From Palsa-504 sp963835775 (lineage in GTDB: Bacteria > Actinomycetota > Actinomycetes > Streptosporangiales > Streptosporangiaceae), in the NCBI GenBank assembly GCA_963835775.1, contig CAWIHB010000012.1, positions 62,001 to 126,000 of the forward strand: DNA of 64,000 nucleotides, written 5' to 3'. Both the position numbers and the translations under genes were made by a program. Each line of letters starts with the position of its first letter. The stretch's first letter is position 1. The notes below the pieces were generated by a model. The model had not been told where the DNA came from. It did no database searches and saw only the letters and a list, made by a program, of their open reading frames with translations. This document shows positions 7,263 to 16,330 of the stretch, piece after piece.

Positions 7263-7307
7263 GTTCACCTGCCGGACATGAACGCGGGGCGGGGCGGCCA
7301 CTAGGCT
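7263..7307 (+). promoter_or_regulatory. Candidate PHO box and leaderless promoter of phoU
   Basis: GTTCACC (7263-7269) and an inverted TGAAC (7279-7283) overlap a weak -35 TGAACG (7279-7284). It is followed at 17 bp by TAGGCT (7302-7307), six bases before ATG 7314. GTTCACC is the core of actinobacterial PhoP sites. Regulation by PhoP is inferred. Confidence 0.4.
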
Positions 7308-7313
7308 TGGCCT

Positions 7314-7964
7314 ATGGCCGAGCACCGACAGGAATTCGAGCGTGATCTGGAGGCCATCGAGGCCCGGATCATCGAACTGTTTGCCGTGGTGGCCGAGGAC
7401 CTGCCCGAGGCGACCAAGGCCCTGCTGACCGGCAACAGCGAGATCATGCAGCGGCTCATCGACCGGGACAAGGTCATCAACGCCCTGTACCCGGAGACCG
7501 AGGAGTTGGCCAACCGGGAGATCCTGCTGCAGGCGCCCGTCGCTGACGACCTGCGGTTCCTGCTGTCCGTGCTGCGCGTGCTGACTGAGTTCGAGCTGTC
7601 CCACAACCTGGTCATCCAGATCGCCTCCCGGGGGAACCACTTCCTGTCTGACGACCTGTCGCCGCGGGCCCGGGGGCTCGTCGAGCGGATGGGGACCGTC
7701 GCGGCCGACATGTGGCGCCAGGCCGCGGACTGCTGGTACCAGCGGGACCGGTCAGCGGCGCTGGCGCTGGCCGAACGCGATGACGAGATGGATCAGCTCT
7801 ACTCCAGCCTGATCGGCGAGCTGGCCTCGGGACAGATGGCGCTGCCGGTGACGATGGAGATGACGCTGGTGGCACGCTTCTACGAGCGGCTGAGCGACCA
7901 CGCGGTCACCATCGCCCGCCGGGTGGTGTACCTGGCCGGGTCCGCGCCCGGCCAGGCCAGCTAG
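7314..7964 (+). CDS. phoU: Phosphate signalling complex protein PhoU
   Basis: 216 residues, all-helical, two PhoU repeats. Conserved segments EFERDLEAIEARIIELF near the N-terminus and ARFYERLSDHAVTIARRVVYL near the C-terminus match the metal-binding helices of PhoU. It modulates Pst transport and PhoR/PhoP signalling in the cytoplasm (family knowledge). It converges with pstB, with 22 bp between the stops. ATG start directly after a TAGGCT -10, so the mRNA is probably leaderless. Confidence 0.92.
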   Translation: MAEHRQEFERDLEAIEARIIELFAVVAEDLPEATKALLTGNSEIMQRLIDRDKVINALYPETEELANREILLQAPVADDLRFLLSVLRVLTEFELSHNLVIQIASRGNHFLSDDLSPRARGLVERMGTVAADMWRQAADCWYQRDRSAALALAERDDEMDQLYSSLIGELASGQMALPVTMEMTLVARFYERLSDHAVTIARRVVYLAGSAPGQAS

Positions 7965-7986
7965 CCCGTGCCTGTAATCCGGCGGA

Positions 7987-8904
7987 TCAGCCCATCCGGC
8001 CGGTGACGTAGGCCTGGGTGCGCTCGTCCTGCGGGTCGCCGAACAGGCGATCGGTCGGGGCGTATTCGACGAGCGTGCCGGTACGGGTGTCACTCTCGGG
8101 GTTGACCAGCACGGAGAAGAACGCGGTGCGGTCACTGACCCGGGTGGCCTGCTGCATGTTGTGAGTCACGATGACGATCGTGTACTTGGACTTGATCTCC
8201 TTCATCAGGTCCTCGATGGCGCCGGTGGCGATCGGGTCGAGCGCGGAGGCTGGCTCGTCCATGAGCACCACATCCGGCTCCACCGCCAGCGTCCGGGCGA
8301 TGCACAGCCGCTGAGCCTGCCCGCCGGACAGGCTCAGGCCCGAAGTGCCCAGGCGGTTCTTCACCTCGTCCCACAGCGCGGCCTGGCGCAGCGAGCGCTC
8401 GACGATTTCGTTCAGCTTCTTCTTGTTGCGCTCGCCGTTGATGCGCGGCCCGTAGGCCACGTTGTCGTAGATCGACTTGGGGAACGGGTTCGGCTTCTGA
8501 AAGACCATGCCGATGCGGCGGCGCACGGCGATCGGGGAGACATCCTTGCCGTACAGCTTCTCTCCCCGGTAGCGCACCTCGCCCTCGATATGGGCGCCCA
8601 CGATGAGGTCGTTCATCCGGTTCAGGGTGCGCAGCACGGTGGTCTTGCCACAGCCGGACGGGCCGATGAACGCGGTGATCTGGTGTTCGTAGATGGTCAG
8701 TGAGACATTCGTGACGGCCCGGAACGAGCCGTAGTAGATCGAGACGTCTTTCATCTCGAAGATGGGTGCACCCGCCTCCGCCGACAGAGCCGCCTCCCCG
8801 GCGCCCCGGAGACCTGCGAGGTCGGGCAGTCGCACCTGCTGTTTGGTCGCCGACTCCGGTATTGACTGGAAGCCGGCGAGGGTGTCCTGCTCAGGGTTTT
8901 CCAT
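7987..8904 (-). CDS. pstB: Phosphate ABC transporter ATP-binding protein PstB
   Basis: 305 residues. Walker A GPSGCGKTT, Q-loop FQKPNPFPKS, signature LSGGQAQR, Walker B VVLMDEPASALD and H-loop VTHNMQQA are all present. An N-terminal extension of about 45 residues precedes the usual start of PstB. The protein energises phosphate import through PstCA. It is the last gene of the pstS-pstC-pstA-pstB unit on this strand, 7 bp after pstA. Confidence 0.95.
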   Translation of the reverse strand: MENPEQDTLAGFQSIPESATKQQVRLPDLAGLRGAGEAALSAEAGAPIFEMKDVSIYYGSFRAVTNVSLTIYEHQITAFIGPSGCGKTTVLRTLNRMNDLIVGAHIEGEVRYRGEKLYGKDVSPIAVRRRIGMVFQKPNPFPKSIYDNVAYGPRINGERNKKKLNEIVERSLRQAALWDEVKNRLGTSGLSLSGGQAQRLCIARTLAVEPDVVLMDEPASALDPIATGAIEDLMKEIKSKYTIVIVTHNMQQATRVSDRTAFFSVLVNPESDTRTGTLVEYAPTDRLFGDPQDERTQAYVTGRMG

Positions 8905-8911
8905 GACCTTC

Positions 8912-9808
8912 CTACCGAGAGTACCGGGCGAATCGGGCGGTGACGAAGCGGGCCACGATCATGAGGATGAAGCAGATGGCGATCAGGGTCAGCGCCGCGC
9001 CCCAGCCGCGGGCCTCCGCGCCGGGATACGGCTGGTTCGCGTTGGCGAAGATCTGCGAGGGCAGCGCCGTGGTGGCGCCGCTGAACACGTTCGTGTTCGT
9101 CGAGAGCGCCGCGCCGATGCAGAAGAGCAGCGGCGCCGTCTCTCCCGCGGCCCGGGCGACGGCGAGCAGGGCGCCGCTGACGATCCCGCCGATCGCCGCG
9201 GGCAGTACCACGGTCACCGTCACGCGGGCCTTGGTGGCGCCGAGGGCGTAGCTGCCCTCGCGCAGCGAGTTCGGCACCAGCCGCAGCATCTCGTAGCTGG
9301 AACGGATCACGATCGGCAGCATCAGGCAGGCCAGGGCGAAGGCGCCGGCCAGGCCGGACAAGCCGAAGTGCAGCACCCAGATCGTGAAGATGAACAGGCC
9401 CATGATGATCGACGGCACGCCGGTCATCACGTCGCTGAAGAACGCGATGAGCGCCGCGAGCGGATTCTTGCCGCCGTACTCGTTGAGGTAGATGGCGCCC
9501 AGTACGCCGAGCGGCACGGCTATGACCGTGGCCAGCGCGGTGATCTCGATCGTGCCGAGCACCGCGGGCCCCATCCCGCCCACGCCCGCGGGCACGACGA
9601 TCCCCGGGATCGGCCCGCTGGTCAGGAAGGACCAGCTGATGACCGAGGCGCCCTTGGCGATCACGGTGACCAGGACGAACCCCAGCGGGATGAGCACGAC
9701 CACGAACGCGATCACCATCAGGGCGGTCACGATGCGGTTCTTGGTCCGCCGCCAGCCCTTCGCCTCTCGCAGGTCGGGTTGCTGCGGTTCAGCGGTGACA
9801 GCAGCCAT
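8912..9808 (-). CDS. pstA: Phosphate ABC transporter permease PstA
   Basis: 298 residues, six transmembrane segments, with the cytoplasmic coupling (EAA) loop around EGSYALGATKARVTVTVVLPAAIGG written here as EGSYALGATKA ... LPAAIGG. It forms the phosphate channel with PstC. The start ATG at 9808 overlaps the pstC stop (TGATG). A longer frame reaching 10843 only reflects an open frame antisense-free over pstC and is not used. Confidence 0.94.
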   Translation of the reverse strand: MAAVTAEPQQPDLREAKGWRRTKNRIVTALMVIAFVVVLIPLGFVLVTVIAKGASVISWSFLTSGPIPGIVVPAGVGGMGPAVLGTIEITALATVIAVPLGVLGAIYLNEYGGKNPLAALIAFFSDVMTGVPSIIMGLFIFTIWVLHFGLSGLAGAFALACLMLPIVIRSSYEMLRLVPNSLREGSYALGATKARVTVTVVLPAAIGGIVSGALLAVARAAGETAPLLFCIGAALSTNTNVFSGATTALPSQIFANANQPYPGAEARGWGAALTLIAICFILMIVARFVTARFARYSR

Positions 9809-10806
9809 CAGGCACCACGCTTCCGCCGGGCGTTGCGTTCCACGATAAACCGGGCCAGCACGTTGATGATGATCGTGAAGACGAACAGCAGCACCCCGAT
9901 CCCCATCAGCGCGGCGCGGAATGTGCCGGTGGCCTCGCCGAACTGGTTCGCGATGACCGCGGGCATGTTGTAGCCGGGGGCGAATAGGTGCGACGTGATC
10001 ACCGGCGACGAACCGATGACCAGCGCGACCGCGATCGTCTCGCCCATGGCCCGGCCCAGCCCGAGCAGCACGGCACCGACGACGCCGCCCTGGCTGTGCG
10101 GCCAGACGGCACCGGTGATCATCTCCCACCGGGTGGCGCCCAGCGCGTACGCGCCCTCCTTGTCGATAGCAGGCACGGTCGCGATGACCTCGCGCGACAG
10201 GGAGGTCACGATCGGAGTGATCATGAAGGCCAGGATGATGCCGGCGGTGAAGAACGAGGCCCCGCTCACCGGCTGCCCGAACAGCGGGCCGAGCACCGGG
10301 ACGCCATTGACGCCTCCGGCGATGTCGGTGTAGATGTGCTGGAGCCAGGGCGCGAAGACCAGGATCCCCCACAGGCCCCAGACCACCGACGGGACCACGG
10401 CCAGCAGGTCGACCACGTACACGATCGGCCGCGCCCACCGGGGCGGCACGACCTCGGTCAGCAGCAGGGCGATGCCCACGCTGACCGGGACGGCCATGAT
10501 GAGCGCGATCGCCCCCGTGATGGCCGTGCCGTAAATGAAGGACAGGGCGCCGAGCTGGGTGTACTGGCCGGCGCTGTTGGGCGTGGGGTTCCAGTCTCTG
10601 GTGAAGATCTTGAGGCCCTCGGCGGAGAACCACGACGCGGCCTGCTGGCTGGTCGTGACCGCGATCAGGACCAGGATCACCAGCACCAGCAGGCCGCACC
10701 CGAGGGCGAGGATCGCGAAGCTGCGGTCGCCGAGCGGGCGCCGATGCTCCAAGGCGCGGGTGGATCCGGCCGGGCTGGCCGGATCCACCTGGGTAATGGT
10801 GCTCAC
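9808..10806 (-). CDS. pstC: Phosphate ABC transporter permease PstC
   Basis: 332 residues, six transmembrane segments, with the coupling loop EGAYALGATRWEM and the typical MGETIAVALVIG segment. The N-terminal cytosolic tail (about 30 residues) is polar. It pairs with PstA to move phosphate inward. It starts 44 bp after the preceding PstS gene and is translationally coupled to pstA. Confidence 0.94.
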   Translation of the reverse strand: MSTITQVDPASPAGSTRALEHRRPLGDRSFAILALGCGLLVLVILVLIAVTTSQQAASWFSAEGLKIFTRDWNPTPNSAGQYTQLGALSFIYGTAITGAIALIMAVPVSVGIALLLTEVVPPRWARPIVYVVDLLAVVPSVVWGLWGILVFAPWLQHIYTDIAGGVNGVPVLGPLFGQPVSGASFFTAGIILAFMITPIVTSLSREVIATVPAIDKEGAYALGATRWEMITGAVWPHSQGGVVGAVLLGLGRAMGETIAVALVIGSSPVITSHLFAPGYNMPAVIANQFGEATGTFRAALMGIGVLLFVFTIIINVLARFIVERNARRKRGA

Positions 10807-10850
10807 GATGGCGAGTCCATCTGATGTACCTGCGCCACGTCAACCCTTCG

Positions 10851-11948
10851 CTAGCTGGTGATCATGCTGAGCTGCGCCTGCGCCTGCGCCTGGAGGCTGC
10901 TCGGCAGCGGCGCATAGCCGAGGCCGCCGAGCAGTTGCTGGCCGGCCCCGATCAGGTAGCCGATGTAGGCCTTGAGCATGGCCGCGTCGTTCGCGTTCGG
11001 CTGCATCGCGTACACCAGAACCCACGACTGGTAGGTGATCGGGTAGGCCTGAGCGTTCGGGGAATCGACCGCGTGGAACGTGAGGTTCGACGCGATGGTG
11101 ATCCCGTTCCCGGCCGCCGATGCCGTCGTAGGCGAGGGGGCGACGTAGCTGCCGGAGGAGTTCTTGATCGAGGCGTAGGTCAGCCCGGAGGCCTTGGCGT
11201 CGGCGTAGTCCACGTAGCCGATCGCCCCGGAGGTGGACTTGATGATCTGCGCGACCCCGGGGTTGCCGTTGCCGGCCCGGGCGGTGGATGGCCACTTGAT
11301 GGTCGAGCTGCTGCCGAGCGTCCACGCGCTCCCACCGGCGTCCTTCAGGTACAGGGAGAAGTTCTGCGTCGTGCCCGACGAGTCCGAGCGGACGGCGGTG
11401 GTGATCGGGGTGCTGGGCAGGCTAGTACCTGAGTTGAGCGCCGCGATCGCCGGGTCGTTCCACTTGGTGATCTTCCCGGAGAAGATCTCCGCGAGGACCG
11501 TCGCATCCAGCTTCAGGTTGCTGACGCCGGACAGGTTGTACGAGATCGTGATCGGGCCGAGGAAGACGGGGAAGTACAGCACCGTCTTGCCGTGGAAGTT
11601 CGCCACCTCGGCGGCTGGGATCGGCGCGGTGTCCGAACCCCCGAAGTTGGTGACCCCCGAGGCCAGGTCGGTGCGGCCCTTGCCCGAGCCGCCGCTGCCG
11701 TAGTTGACCGTCATATTCGGCTGGACCGCCTTGAAGGCCTGGATGGCCGACTGCTGGTAGACAGTCTGGAACGTCGATCCGCTCCCGTTGAGCGTGCCGC
11801 TGAGGGGGGCGCTGCTGGCGGAGGCAGAGGCAGTGCTGCTGCTGCTCGACGACGTGCTCGTGCTGCTCAACGACGAGCATGCGGCCAGGCCTATGGCAAT
11901 GACAGCAAGCCCCGCGGTCGTCACCTGCCGTCTACGTCGAAGGTGCAT
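10851..11948 (-). CDS. pstS: Phosphate ABC transporter substrate-binding lipoprotein PstS (copy 2)
   Basis: 365 residues. The lipobox GLAAC (Cys near 24) is followed by a long Ser/Thr linker (about 25-45) that probably spans the cell wall. Ligand segments GSGSTFQTVYQQS, GGSGKGRTDLASG and RSDSSGTTQNFS are typical of high-affinity PstS. It is the first gene of the pstS-pstC-pstA-pstB operon and hence the probable main binding protein. A GGAGT-type ribosome site lies upstream of ATG 11948. Confidence 0.93.
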   Translation of the reverse strand: MHLRRRRQVTTAGLAVIAIGLAACSSLSSTSTSSSSSSTASASASSAPLSGTLNGSGSTFQTVYQQSAIQAFKAVQPNMTVNYGSGGSGKGRTDLASGVTNFGGSDTAPIPAAEVANFHGKTVLYFPVFLGPITISYNLSGVSNLKLDATVLAEIFSGKITKWNDPAIAALNSGTSLPSTPITTAVRSDSSGTTQNFSLYLKDAGGSAWTLGSSSTIKWPSTARAGNGNPGVAQIIKSTSGAIGYVDYADAKASGLTYASIKNSSGSYVAPSPTTASAAGNGITIASNLTFHAVDSPNAQAYPITYQSWVLVYAMQPNANDAAMLKAYIGYLIGAGQQLLGGLGYAPLPSSLQAQAQAQLSMITS

Positions 11949-12172
11949 TACGGGTACTCCTTACAGAGGTCTATCGGGTTTCGGCCGCAAACGAGCAGCC
12001 CGGTCATGCTGCAAACCGTGGTGTGCCAGTACAGTTTGTCGGCGTCGCTGGAACTCGCGGGGAAATGCGAAGTGGATTAAAGGAGGCTAGAAGGTTAAGT
12101 TCTGGTGTCTTAGCCTCTGGCACCGTTCCCCGCTGGGCTGTGCTGACCGGCTGGCCGGGCCAAGTGTGCTCT

Positions 12173-12194
12173 GTTCCTGGTCGGTTCCTGGTCG
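12173..12194 (+). promoter_or_regulatory. Two perfect 11-bp direct repeats between divergent pstS genes (PHO-box-like)
   Basis: GTTCCTGGTCG occurs twice in direct tandem (12173-12183, 12184-12194) in the 341-bp region between pstS copies 2 and 3. PhoP boxes of actinobacteria are built of 11-bp direct repeat units with a GTTCACC core; these begin GTTCCTG, so the match is partial. The rest of this intergenic stretch shows no gene. Confidence 0.35.
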
Positions 12195-12289
12195 CCCCGG
12201 GTGAGTGCCGCCGCCGGCGGCATTCACCTACATGACACCAACTGGCCGTCTGGCCGTTACTTCCAGATTCAATTCCTGTTCATTTATGT

Positions 12290-13504
12290 ATGGTGAAACT
12301 CAATGGGCGTGAGCAGGCGGAGCTCGTAACCTTCCGGCGAGAGAAGGGCATGTTTTCGTTGGATGCCGAACAGGCGCGACCTGTTCCCGGCAGCCGTCCG
12401 GGACGGGGCACGCTGGCCGTGATCGCGCTGACCTCCGTGGTCGCCGTCGCCCTGGTGGCCTGCAGCGGCAGCGGCTCCGGCACCTCGGCGTCCACTGGTC
12501 CGGCGGCGGTGCAGTCGTTGCCCGCGTCCGGGTCGCAGATCCTGTCGGAGACCGGTAGCTCGCTGATGGCGCCGCTGTTCCCCCTGTGGGGAGCGGCATA
12601 TCACTCGCGGTTCTCGCAGGTGACCCTCAGGTCCGCAAGCTCCTCGTCGGGCGTGGGCATCTCGTCCGCGGCAGCCGGGACGACCGACATCGGCACGTCC
12701 GACGCGTACCTGTCGCCGGCCGATATGACCAAAGATCCGGCCTTGGTCAACATCCCGCTGGCGGTCGCCGCGCTCATGGTCGTCTACAACATCCCGGGAG
12801 TCAGCCCGTCGGCGCACCTCAGGCTCGACGGCCAGGTGCTGGCGCGGATCTTCGCCGGAAAGATCATCGCATGGAATGACCCGGCGATCGCGTCCGTCAA
12901 CCCCGGCGTCAAGCTGCCGGGCGCCAAGATCGTTCTCGTGCACCGGGCCGACAGCTCGGGCAGCACGTTCTTGTTCACCTCGTACCTCAACGGCCAGGAC
13001 CCCGCGGACTGGAGCTCCTCGCTCATCGGCACCACGGTCGCGTGGCCCAGCCAGCCGGGTGAGATCGGCGCGTCGGGTAGCGCCGCCATCGTCAGTAGCG
13101 TCAAGTCCGCCCCCGATTCGGTGAGCTACATCGGCGTCAGTTACCTGTCGGAGGTTACCGCGGCCGGCGAGGGCGAGGCCGAGCTCGGCAATTACTCGGG
13201 TCACTACGTACTGCCGACCGCGACCACCATCCAGGCGGCCCTGGCCAGCTTCACCAACACGCCGGCGAACGAGGTCATCTCGCTGATCAACGGCCCGGGG
13301 ACGCAGGCCTACCCGATCATCAACTATGAGTACGCCATCGTGAACACCTCGCAGTCCAGCGCCACCAAGGCGCGGGACCTGCAGGCGTTCCTTGACTGGG
13401 CGATCACGAGCGGAACTCCCGAGCTGGCGCAGGTGAACTTCCAGCCGCTGCCCGCCTCGCTCGTCAGCCTCTCCCGAGCGCAGATCGCCGAGATCAGGGG
13501 CTGA
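12290..13504 (+). CDS. Phosphate-binding-like lipoprotein, divergent PstS (copy 3)
   Basis: 404 residues. A long N-region of about 40 residues precedes the lipobox VALVAC (Cys near 58). The ligand segments are GSSLMAPLFPLW and HRADSSGSTFLFT, but the GSGKG/SSAGI loop is SSSSGVGISS. It is more divergent than copies 1 and 2 and may bind phosphate with other affinity or another oxyanion. Divergent from copy 2. ATG 12290 is used; an ATG at 12350 would still keep the lipobox and is an alternative. Confidence 0.85.
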   Translation: MVKLNGREQAELVTFRREKGMFSLDAEQARPVPGSRPGRGTLAVIALTSVVAVALVACSGSGSGTSASTGPAAVQSLPASGSQILSETGSSLMAPLFPLWGAAYHSRFSQVTLRSASSSSGVGISSAAAGTTDIGTSDAYLSPADMTKDPALVNIPLAVAALMVVYNIPGVSPSAHLRLDGQVLARIFAGKIIAWNDPAIASVNPGVKLPGAKIVLVHRADSSGSTFLFTSYLNGQDPADWSSSLIGTTVAWPSQPGEIGASGSAAIVSSVKSAPDSVSYIGVSYLSEVTAAGEGEAELGNYSGHYVLPTATTIQAALASFTNTPANEVISLINGPGTQAYPIINYEYAIVNTSQSSATKARDLQAFLDWAITSGTPELAQVNFQPLPASLVSLSRAQIAEIRG

Positions 13505-13548
13505 CACATGACCGCGTCCCTAGCGACCCTGACCCGGCGGTGTGCCGA

Positions 13549-14772
13549 ATGACTGCTGGCGCCATCGGACGTGACCGTCCGATCCCCGAACAGCCCGCCC
13601 TGCCGCTCTCTGAGGCGCCGCGGCAGCGTGCTGAAGCCACTCCGGAAGGAAGGAAGGCCCTGACCGGATCGGCCGGGGTACTGGCCGACCGGATGGCGGC
13701 CGCGCTGGTCCACCGCGAACCTGGCTGGCGGCTGCCCCGGCGCAGTGCCCTGGCCCGCCGCTACAACGTCAGCCTGACCGAGATCGACGCCGCCATCACC
13801 GACCTGGCCAACCGGTCGCTGGTCCGGCGGCTGCCCGACGGGCAGCTGTACCGGGCCAGCCCGGCTGACTACTGGATCCCGGTGGAGGGCGCGAGCGGTC
13901 TGGGCACCCGCCTGGACCCGATGGGCAGCGCGATCACCTGCCAGACCAGGCACGTGTCGCGGCGTGCGGCCCCGCAGGACGTGGCCTGGGCCCTCGGCCT
14001 GGCCGCCGGCGCGCCGATCCGCGTGATCCGCTGCGTGTGGGTCATTTCCGGCGAGCCCGCCGCGGTGTCCACCGCCTATCTGCACGAGCCGCCCGCCAGT
14101 GCAGACGAGGGTGCAGACGAGGGCGCGGACGAGGGCGCCGGTGAAGCAGGCGGGCCAGAAGCCGGCCAGCCGTTCTCCTCGCTCGGGTCGATGCTGAACG
14201 GGGTGCCGGCCACCGCGGCGAGCGTGGAGATGAGCCCGCCGCAGCCCGCGATCGCGCGGAGCCTGCGGCTGACGCCCGGGCAGCCGGTCATCACGGTGAC
14301 GGTCAGGTTCGACGACTCCGACACCGGCACGTCGGCCGGGCTGACCGTGGTCATGCTGAAACCAGAGTTGTTCAGGGTCGCGATTGACACGGCTGGGGCA
14401 CCGGTCCGCACGCCGTTACGACTCGTAAGAGTGCTGAAAGCCCTGCTTCCTGGACACGTGTCTATCCCACCTGCGAACCTGAAGCAAGATGCCGGCCAGG
14501 GTCGCGACAGGGGCGGACCAGATGCCACGGCAGGCCCGATACATCGTCCCCAGGGGCCTTCCGCGCCGTGGCGAGTTCCTGGCTGCGTGCCTGGTGCTCG
14601 CGGTCGTGGCGCACGTCCTGTTCGCTCAGCTGACGATCATCGTGGCCGCGGTGTTCGTGCTGGTCACCAGGATGACCAGATGGCGCCTGTCCTGGCTCGC
14701 GGCTCCGGCCGTCATAGGCCTGGCCTGGACGGCGGCGGTGGGCCCGCGGGCGGCCGCGGCGGGCTTCGCTGA
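13549..14772 (+). CDS. GntR-family regulator with UTRA domain; real 3' end uncertain
   Basis: From ATG 13549 the frame encodes a winged helix-turn-helix (about 40-100; WRLPRRSALARRYNVSLTEIDAAITDLANRSLVRRLPDG) and a UTRA ligand domain (about 125-281) interrupted by an acidic repeat ADEGADEGADEGAGE. The UTRA fold should end near VVMLKPELFRVAID (about 14390). The remaining 125 residues are Arg/Gly/Pro-rich, look like out-of-frame translation and overlap the next gene by about 250 bp, so a frameshift or missing stop near 14390 is likely. It may regulate the three following genes. Confidence 0.65.
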   Translation: MTAGAIGRDRPIPEQPALPLSEAPRQRAEATPEGRKALTGSAGVLADRMAAALVHREPGWRLPRRSALARRYNVSLTEIDAAITDLANRSLVRRLPDGQLYRASPADYWIPVEGASGLGTRLDPMGSAITCQTRHVSRRAAPQDVAWALGLAAGAPIRVIRCVWVISGEPAAVSTAYLHEPPASADEGADEGADEGAGEAGGPEAGQPFSSLGSMLNGVPATAASVEMSPPQPAIARSLRLTPGQPVITVTVRFDDSDTGTSAGLTVVMLKPELFRVAIDTAGAPVRTPLRLVRVLKALLPGHVSIPPANLKQDAGQGRDRGGPDATAGPIHRPQGPSAPWRVPGCVPGARGRGARPVRSADDHRGRGVRAGHQDDQMAPVLARGSGRHRPGLDGGGGPAGGRGGLR

Positions 14773-16330
14773 CGGCCCGGCCCATGTGCTGCGCTACCTC
14801 GGGGTCAGCGGGCACCAGGCGGCCCACGTGCTGCACTTCACCGCCGCGTTCACCGGCATCGGCTTCTGGCTGCCCCGGCAGCTGCCGCTGGCCATCCTCA
14901 CCGGCACCGCCGAGGCGGCCATCATCGGCTGGCTGAGCTGGCTGCACACCGACGAACAGAGCCTGCCGCCGTCCCGTCCCGGCCTGGTGGCGGCGGCCAG
15001 GCGCGCCGCGATCAAGCGGGCCATCCGGGCCGGCGGCGTGGTGACCAGGGACGGCGGCTGCCTGGGCATCGCCGAGGGATCGGGCGCCCGGGTCGCGGTG
15101 TCCTGGCCGGAGACGGCGGGCGGAGTCGCGGTGTGCGGCTCGGCCGGCCCCGACGTGCTGACCGCCGGATTCCAGCTGGTCCATGCGGCCATCAGGCGGC
15201 GCAAGCCGGTGCTCGCGGTGGACCTGACCGCCGATCCGGGCCTGCCTGCCCGGCTGGCCGCGATCTGCGCCGCGGCGGGCGCGCCGCTGCAGGTGTTCGG
15301 GGATGGCGCCTGCTACGAGCCGTTCAGGAACGGCGACCCGGCCCAGCGGGCCGCGCTGATCATGGCCATGGTCAGCTGGGACGGTCCGGGCAGCCAGTAC
15401 CGCCGCAGCTGCCTGGCCTACCTGCAGGACGTGTTCGAGCTGATTGACGCCGCGCCGGGTGACCCCCGGGTCCCGGTGCTCGACGAAGTCATCCACCTGC
15501 TCAACCCGACCGCGATGAAGGCGCGCATGGAGCATGTGCCGGCCGCCCATCCGCGCCGCGCGGCGCTGGCCGAACGCACCCGGGTTTCTGTCACCCTGCT
15601 GCACGCCGAGCCCGCCACCACGGCCCAGCTCAGCCGGCAGCTGCGCGAGCTGCGCGGTTCGGCCTTCGGCCGCTGGCTGCGCCCGGCGGCCCGCGACCCG
15701 GCGGCCCACTACCCGGCAGCAGAGATCGACCTGCGGCGGGCCGTCACCCAGCGCGGTGTCGTCCTGTTCCGGCTCGGTGGCCCCGACGCCGACGCGGCCA
15801 GCTCGGCCATGCTCACCCGGCTGGTCGGCCAGGATCTGCTGGCGGCGGGTGCCTCCCTGCACCGGATCGGCGTCGACGGCGACGGCCTGGTGTGGCTGAC
15901 CGAATGCGGCCGGATGCCGCGGGACTCGGTCACCGACCTGATCGCCCAGGGCCGGGGCACTGGGCTGCCGGTGCTGGCCGCCACCACGTCCGGGCCGGCC
16001 GCGGCGCAGCTGGCCGAGCTGACCAACGTGGTGGTCATGCACCGGATGGCCGACGCGACCGCGGCCCGCCAGCTCGCCTCCGTGGCGGTCGGCGGCGAGC
16101 CGCTGCCGCCCCCGGCGGCCGGCGGCGGCGCGGTCCCGCAGGCCCCCAGGACCGACCCGGATGACCCCTGGTCGGCGGTCAGCCGGTCCGACCTATCTAA
16201 GCTGCCCGGTCTGTCCGGACTGGGTGACGGCGAGTTCCTGCTCGCGGTCAAGCAGCCGCGGCGGCTCGTGCCGCGGGGCCGCCTGGTCCGCACCCGGATC
16301 CCCGGGCCGCGGACGCGGGAGGGCGCGTGA
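14522..16330 (+). CDS. VirD4/TraG-like membrane protein with degenerate nucleotide-binding site
   Basis: 602 residues. Three or four hydrophobic segments in the first 140 residues are followed by a cytoplasmic domain resembling type IV coupling proteins (VirD4/TraD): GGVAVCGSAGPDVLTAGFQL where a P-loop is expected, KPVLAVDLTADPG, and DGDGLVWLTECGRMP in place of Walker B. The Walker A lysine and Ser/Thr are missing, so ATP hydrolysis is doubtful. ATG 14489 is an alternative start. It overlaps the next gene by GTGA, and the three genes 14522-20329 form one unit. DNA or protein translocation is the family role; here it is only suggested. Confidence 0.65.
   Translation: MPRQARYIVPRGLPRRGEFLAACLVLAVVAHVLFAQLTIIVAAVFVLVTRMTRWRLSWLAAPAVIGLAWTAAVGPRAAAAGFADGPAHVLRYLGVSGHQAAHVLHFTAAFTGIGFWLPRQLPLAILTGTAEAAIIGWLSWLHTDEQSLPPSRPGLVAAARRAAIKRAIRAGGVVTRDGGCLGIAEGSGARVAVSWPETAGGVAVCGSAGPDVLTAGFQLVHAAIRRRKPVLAVDLTADPGLPARLAAICAAAGAPLQVFGDGACYEPFRNGDPAQRAALIMAMVSWDGPGSQYRRSCLAYLQDVFELIDAAPGDPRVPVLDEVIHLLNPTAMKARMEHVPAAHPRRAALAERTRVSVTLLHAEPATTAQLSRQLRELRGSAFGRWLRPAARDPAAHYPAAEIDLRRAVTQRGVVLFRLGGPDADAASSAMLTRLVGQDLLAAGASLHRIGVDGDGLVWLTECGRMPRDSVTDLIAQGRGTGLPVLAATTSGPAAAQLAELTNVVVMHRMADATAARQLASVAVGGEPLPPPAAGGGAVPQAPRTDPDDPWSAVSRSDLSKLPGLSGLGDGEFLLAVKQPRRLVPRGRLVRTRIPGPRTREGA

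Noticed and set aside
8912..10843. A 643-codon version of PstA including the pstC region
   Set aside because: The extra part is another frame of pstC; PstA starts at 9808, overlapping the pstC stop.
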